Shown: positions 5,307-6,334 of the stretch, in pieces | How the letters are laid out: each line of letters starts with the position of its first letter | How positions within the stretch are numbered: position 1 is the first letter of the stretch | Assembly: GCA_002308515.1 (NCBI GenBank) | Contig: DBVN01000069.1 | Coordinates: 16,389-22,722 of the forward strand | Direction of reading: 5' to 3' | Source: Verrucomicrobia bacterium UBA1263 | Lineage (GTDB): Bacteria; Verrucomicrobiota; Verrucomicrobiia; Limisphaerales; UBA1412 | Length of the DNA: 6,334 bases | Notes under the pieces: generated by a model | What the model saw: the letters and a program-made list of their open reading frames with translations, nothing else | What the model was told of the DNA's origin: nothing | Databases searched by the model: none | Made by a program: the position numbers and the translations under genes

Positions 5307-6233
5307 TCACTGATCCAAAAGATTCTCGTTCGATGACTGGCCTTTATCCAGGACCTCCACGGATACCCCTTTCTGGATGACCAGAGAATAAGAGGGCACA
5401 CTATGAGTCAGATACACATTACCGCCGATCGTGCTGTACTCCCCGATCACCGTGTCGCCGCCCAAAATAGTAGCGCCCGGATAGATCGTCACATGATCGT
5501 GGATCGTCGGATGGCGGACGACATCCCGCAGCTTCTGCCCGGCGGCCGTGGATTTGGCCCCCAGCGTCACTCCGTGATACATCTTCACATGATTGCCGAT
5601 GCGGCACGTCTCGCCCACGATCGTCCCCGTTCCGTGGTCAATGAAGAAATGAGTGCCGATCTCCGCCCCCGGATGGATATCGATGCCGGTGCGGGAATGA
5701 GCCCACTCCGTCATCAGACGCGGGATCACCTCCACATTCATCCTATACAGCACATGCGCCATCCGCTGCACTGCAATCGTCTCCATAAATGGATATGCTA
5801 CAATCACTTCTTCACGACTTTTAGCAGCCGGATCGCCCTCGAACGCGGCCTCCGCGTCCGTCTCCAGCAAAGTACGGATGGCCGGCAGACAACACAGAAA
5901 AGCGTTCACCGTCTCAAAAGCGGCGCTTTCCAGATCTTCGCATAAATGCGCCTTCTCCTTGTCCTCCGTGAAAAAATACAAACTCTTGAACACCTCGGCC
6001 TCCAAACGGGCACTGACCGAACTGGCCAGAGTCTGCGTCTTATGCCGAAGATCCCTTACCGTAACGGGATACCCCTCAAAAAAACCGGGCATCAACAGAC
6101 GCAGCAGGTCGGAAGTGATTTCACCCACGACCACCTTGGACGGTAAATTGACACCGTCCACATTGTTGATGATCCCCGTCTTAGCGTAGGACTCCAGTAA
6201 ACCATCTACCAGCGGTTTTAACGCACTACTCAT
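5307..6233 (-). CDS. cysE: serine O-acetyltransferase, EpsC/SrpH-like
   Basis: The protein transfers acetyl from acetyl-CoA to L-serine, giving O-acetylserine for cysteine synthesis in the cytoplasm. The long helical N-terminal region (1 to about 180) contains YPFMETIAVQRMAHVLY (147-163), typical of the EpsC branch. A left-handed beta-helix of hexapeptide repeats follows (about 182-291). DIHPGAEIG (185-193) and IDHGTGTIVGET (198-209) supply the Asp185 and His200 catalytic pair, corresponding to Asp143 and His158 of E. coli CysE. YHGVTLGAKS (219-228), VRHPTI and STIGGNVYLTHSVP (267-280) complete the fold. Length is 308 residues from ATG 6233. A TTG at 6239 is a possible earlier start and has AAGAGAG eight bases upstream. 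It is the first gene of the run with pyrD and sppA. No cysK is visible in the window. Confidence 0.94.
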   Translation of the reverse strand: MSSALKPLVDGLLESYAKTGIINNVDGVNLPSKVVVGEITSDLLRLLMPGFFEGYPVTVRDLRHKTQTLASSVSARLEAEVFKSLYFFTEDKEKAHLCEDLESAAFETVNAFLCCLPAIRTLLETDAEAAFEGDPAAKSREEVIVAYPFMETIAVQRMAHVLYRMNVEVIPRLMTEWAHSRTGIDIHPGAEIGTHFFIDHGTGTIVGETCRIGNHVKMYHGVTLGAKSTAAGQKLRDVVRHPTIHDHVTIYPGATILGGDTVIGEYSTIGGNVYLTHSVPSYSLVIQKGVSVEVLDKGQSSNENLLDQ

Positions 6234-6242
6234 GCACAAGTT

Positions 6243-6271
6243 ATTATCTCTCTTTATGCTCTCCCATGCAA
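6243..6271 (-). promoter_or_regulatory. sigma70-like promoter candidate for cysE-pyrD-sppA
   Basis: On the minus strand TTGCAT (6271-6266) and GATAAT (6248-6243) are separated by exactly 17 bases. Transcription would begin around 6237-6235, only a few bases before the ATG at 6233, giving a nearly leaderless message. If used, it excludes the TTG start at 6239. The match is good, but hexamers like these occur by chance in AT-rich spacers. Confidence 0.4.
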
Positions 6272-6313
6272 GAAAGTAAGAAAAAATGAGACAATCTGAC
6301 CTCCTTCATTGAC

Positions 6314-6330
6314 AAAAAAACGGCAAATGC
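6314..6330 (-). terminator. possible right half of an intrinsic terminator of the gene beyond the right edge
   Basis: On the minus strand GCATTTGCCG is followed directly by seven T residues, the look of a terminator's 3' arm and U-tract. Its left arm would lie outside the window, with TATA at the very end forming part of the loop. This cannot be confirmed from the window. Confidence 0.3.
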
Positions 6331-6334
6331 TATA

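Noticed and set aside
5403..5945. Plus-strand open frame of 180 codons opposite cysE
   Set aside because: It mirrors the hexapeptide region of the acetyltransferase; its His/Arg/Asp-rich composition is typical of an antisense frame.

Overview
The window looks like a bacterial chromosome segment from the PVC superphylum, possibly a Lentisphaerota or Verrucomicrobiota relative. This is an inference from three things: an Rhs core written in the style I associate with those groups, an archaeal-type phosphoglycerate mutase in a bacterial setting, and generally weak Shine-Dalgarno sequences. No rRNA, tRNA, transposase or CRISPR array is visible, so the taxonomy stays tentative. Every supported gene lies on the minus strand, so transcription runs from high to low coordinates.

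Right part (about 2,900-6,334): three GC-rich housekeeping genes in a tight run. A serine O-acetyltransferase (cysE/epsC type) is followed almost without a gap by a class 2 dihydroorotate dehydrogenase (pyrD), then after 38 bases by a membrane-anchored signal peptide peptidase (sppA). Hairpins just downstream of sppA probably end the unit. The pyrD product carries Cys where class 2 enzymes carry the catalytic Ser, and Gln where the E. coli enzyme has the Thr of its proton relay.

Middle part (about 985-2,804): an AT-rich accessory island. It holds a 5'-truncated Rhs gene keeping only the last stretch of the conserved core, plus a variable C-terminal tip of about 234 residues. The stop codon of this gene overlaps the start of a small membrane-anchored protein (ATGA overlap), the usual arrangement of an Rhs toxin tip and its immunity gene. 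Further downstream is a 32-codon reading frame that starts with a lipoprotein-like signal peptide and then stops; it may be a truncated second immunity-type gene. Base composition changes inside the Rhs gene near position 2,450, as expected for tip exchange by recombination.

Left part (1-984): the first 206 codons of an archaeal-type, cofactor-independent phosphoglycerate mutase (apgM), which runs off the left edge. It is preceded by a gene-free spacer containing a strand-asymmetric hairpin in the presumed 5' leader and a weak terminator-like element.

The best candidate for something undescribed is the Rhs tip with its overlapping partner and the lipoprotein remnant. The PyrD active-site change is the most specific residue-level observation.
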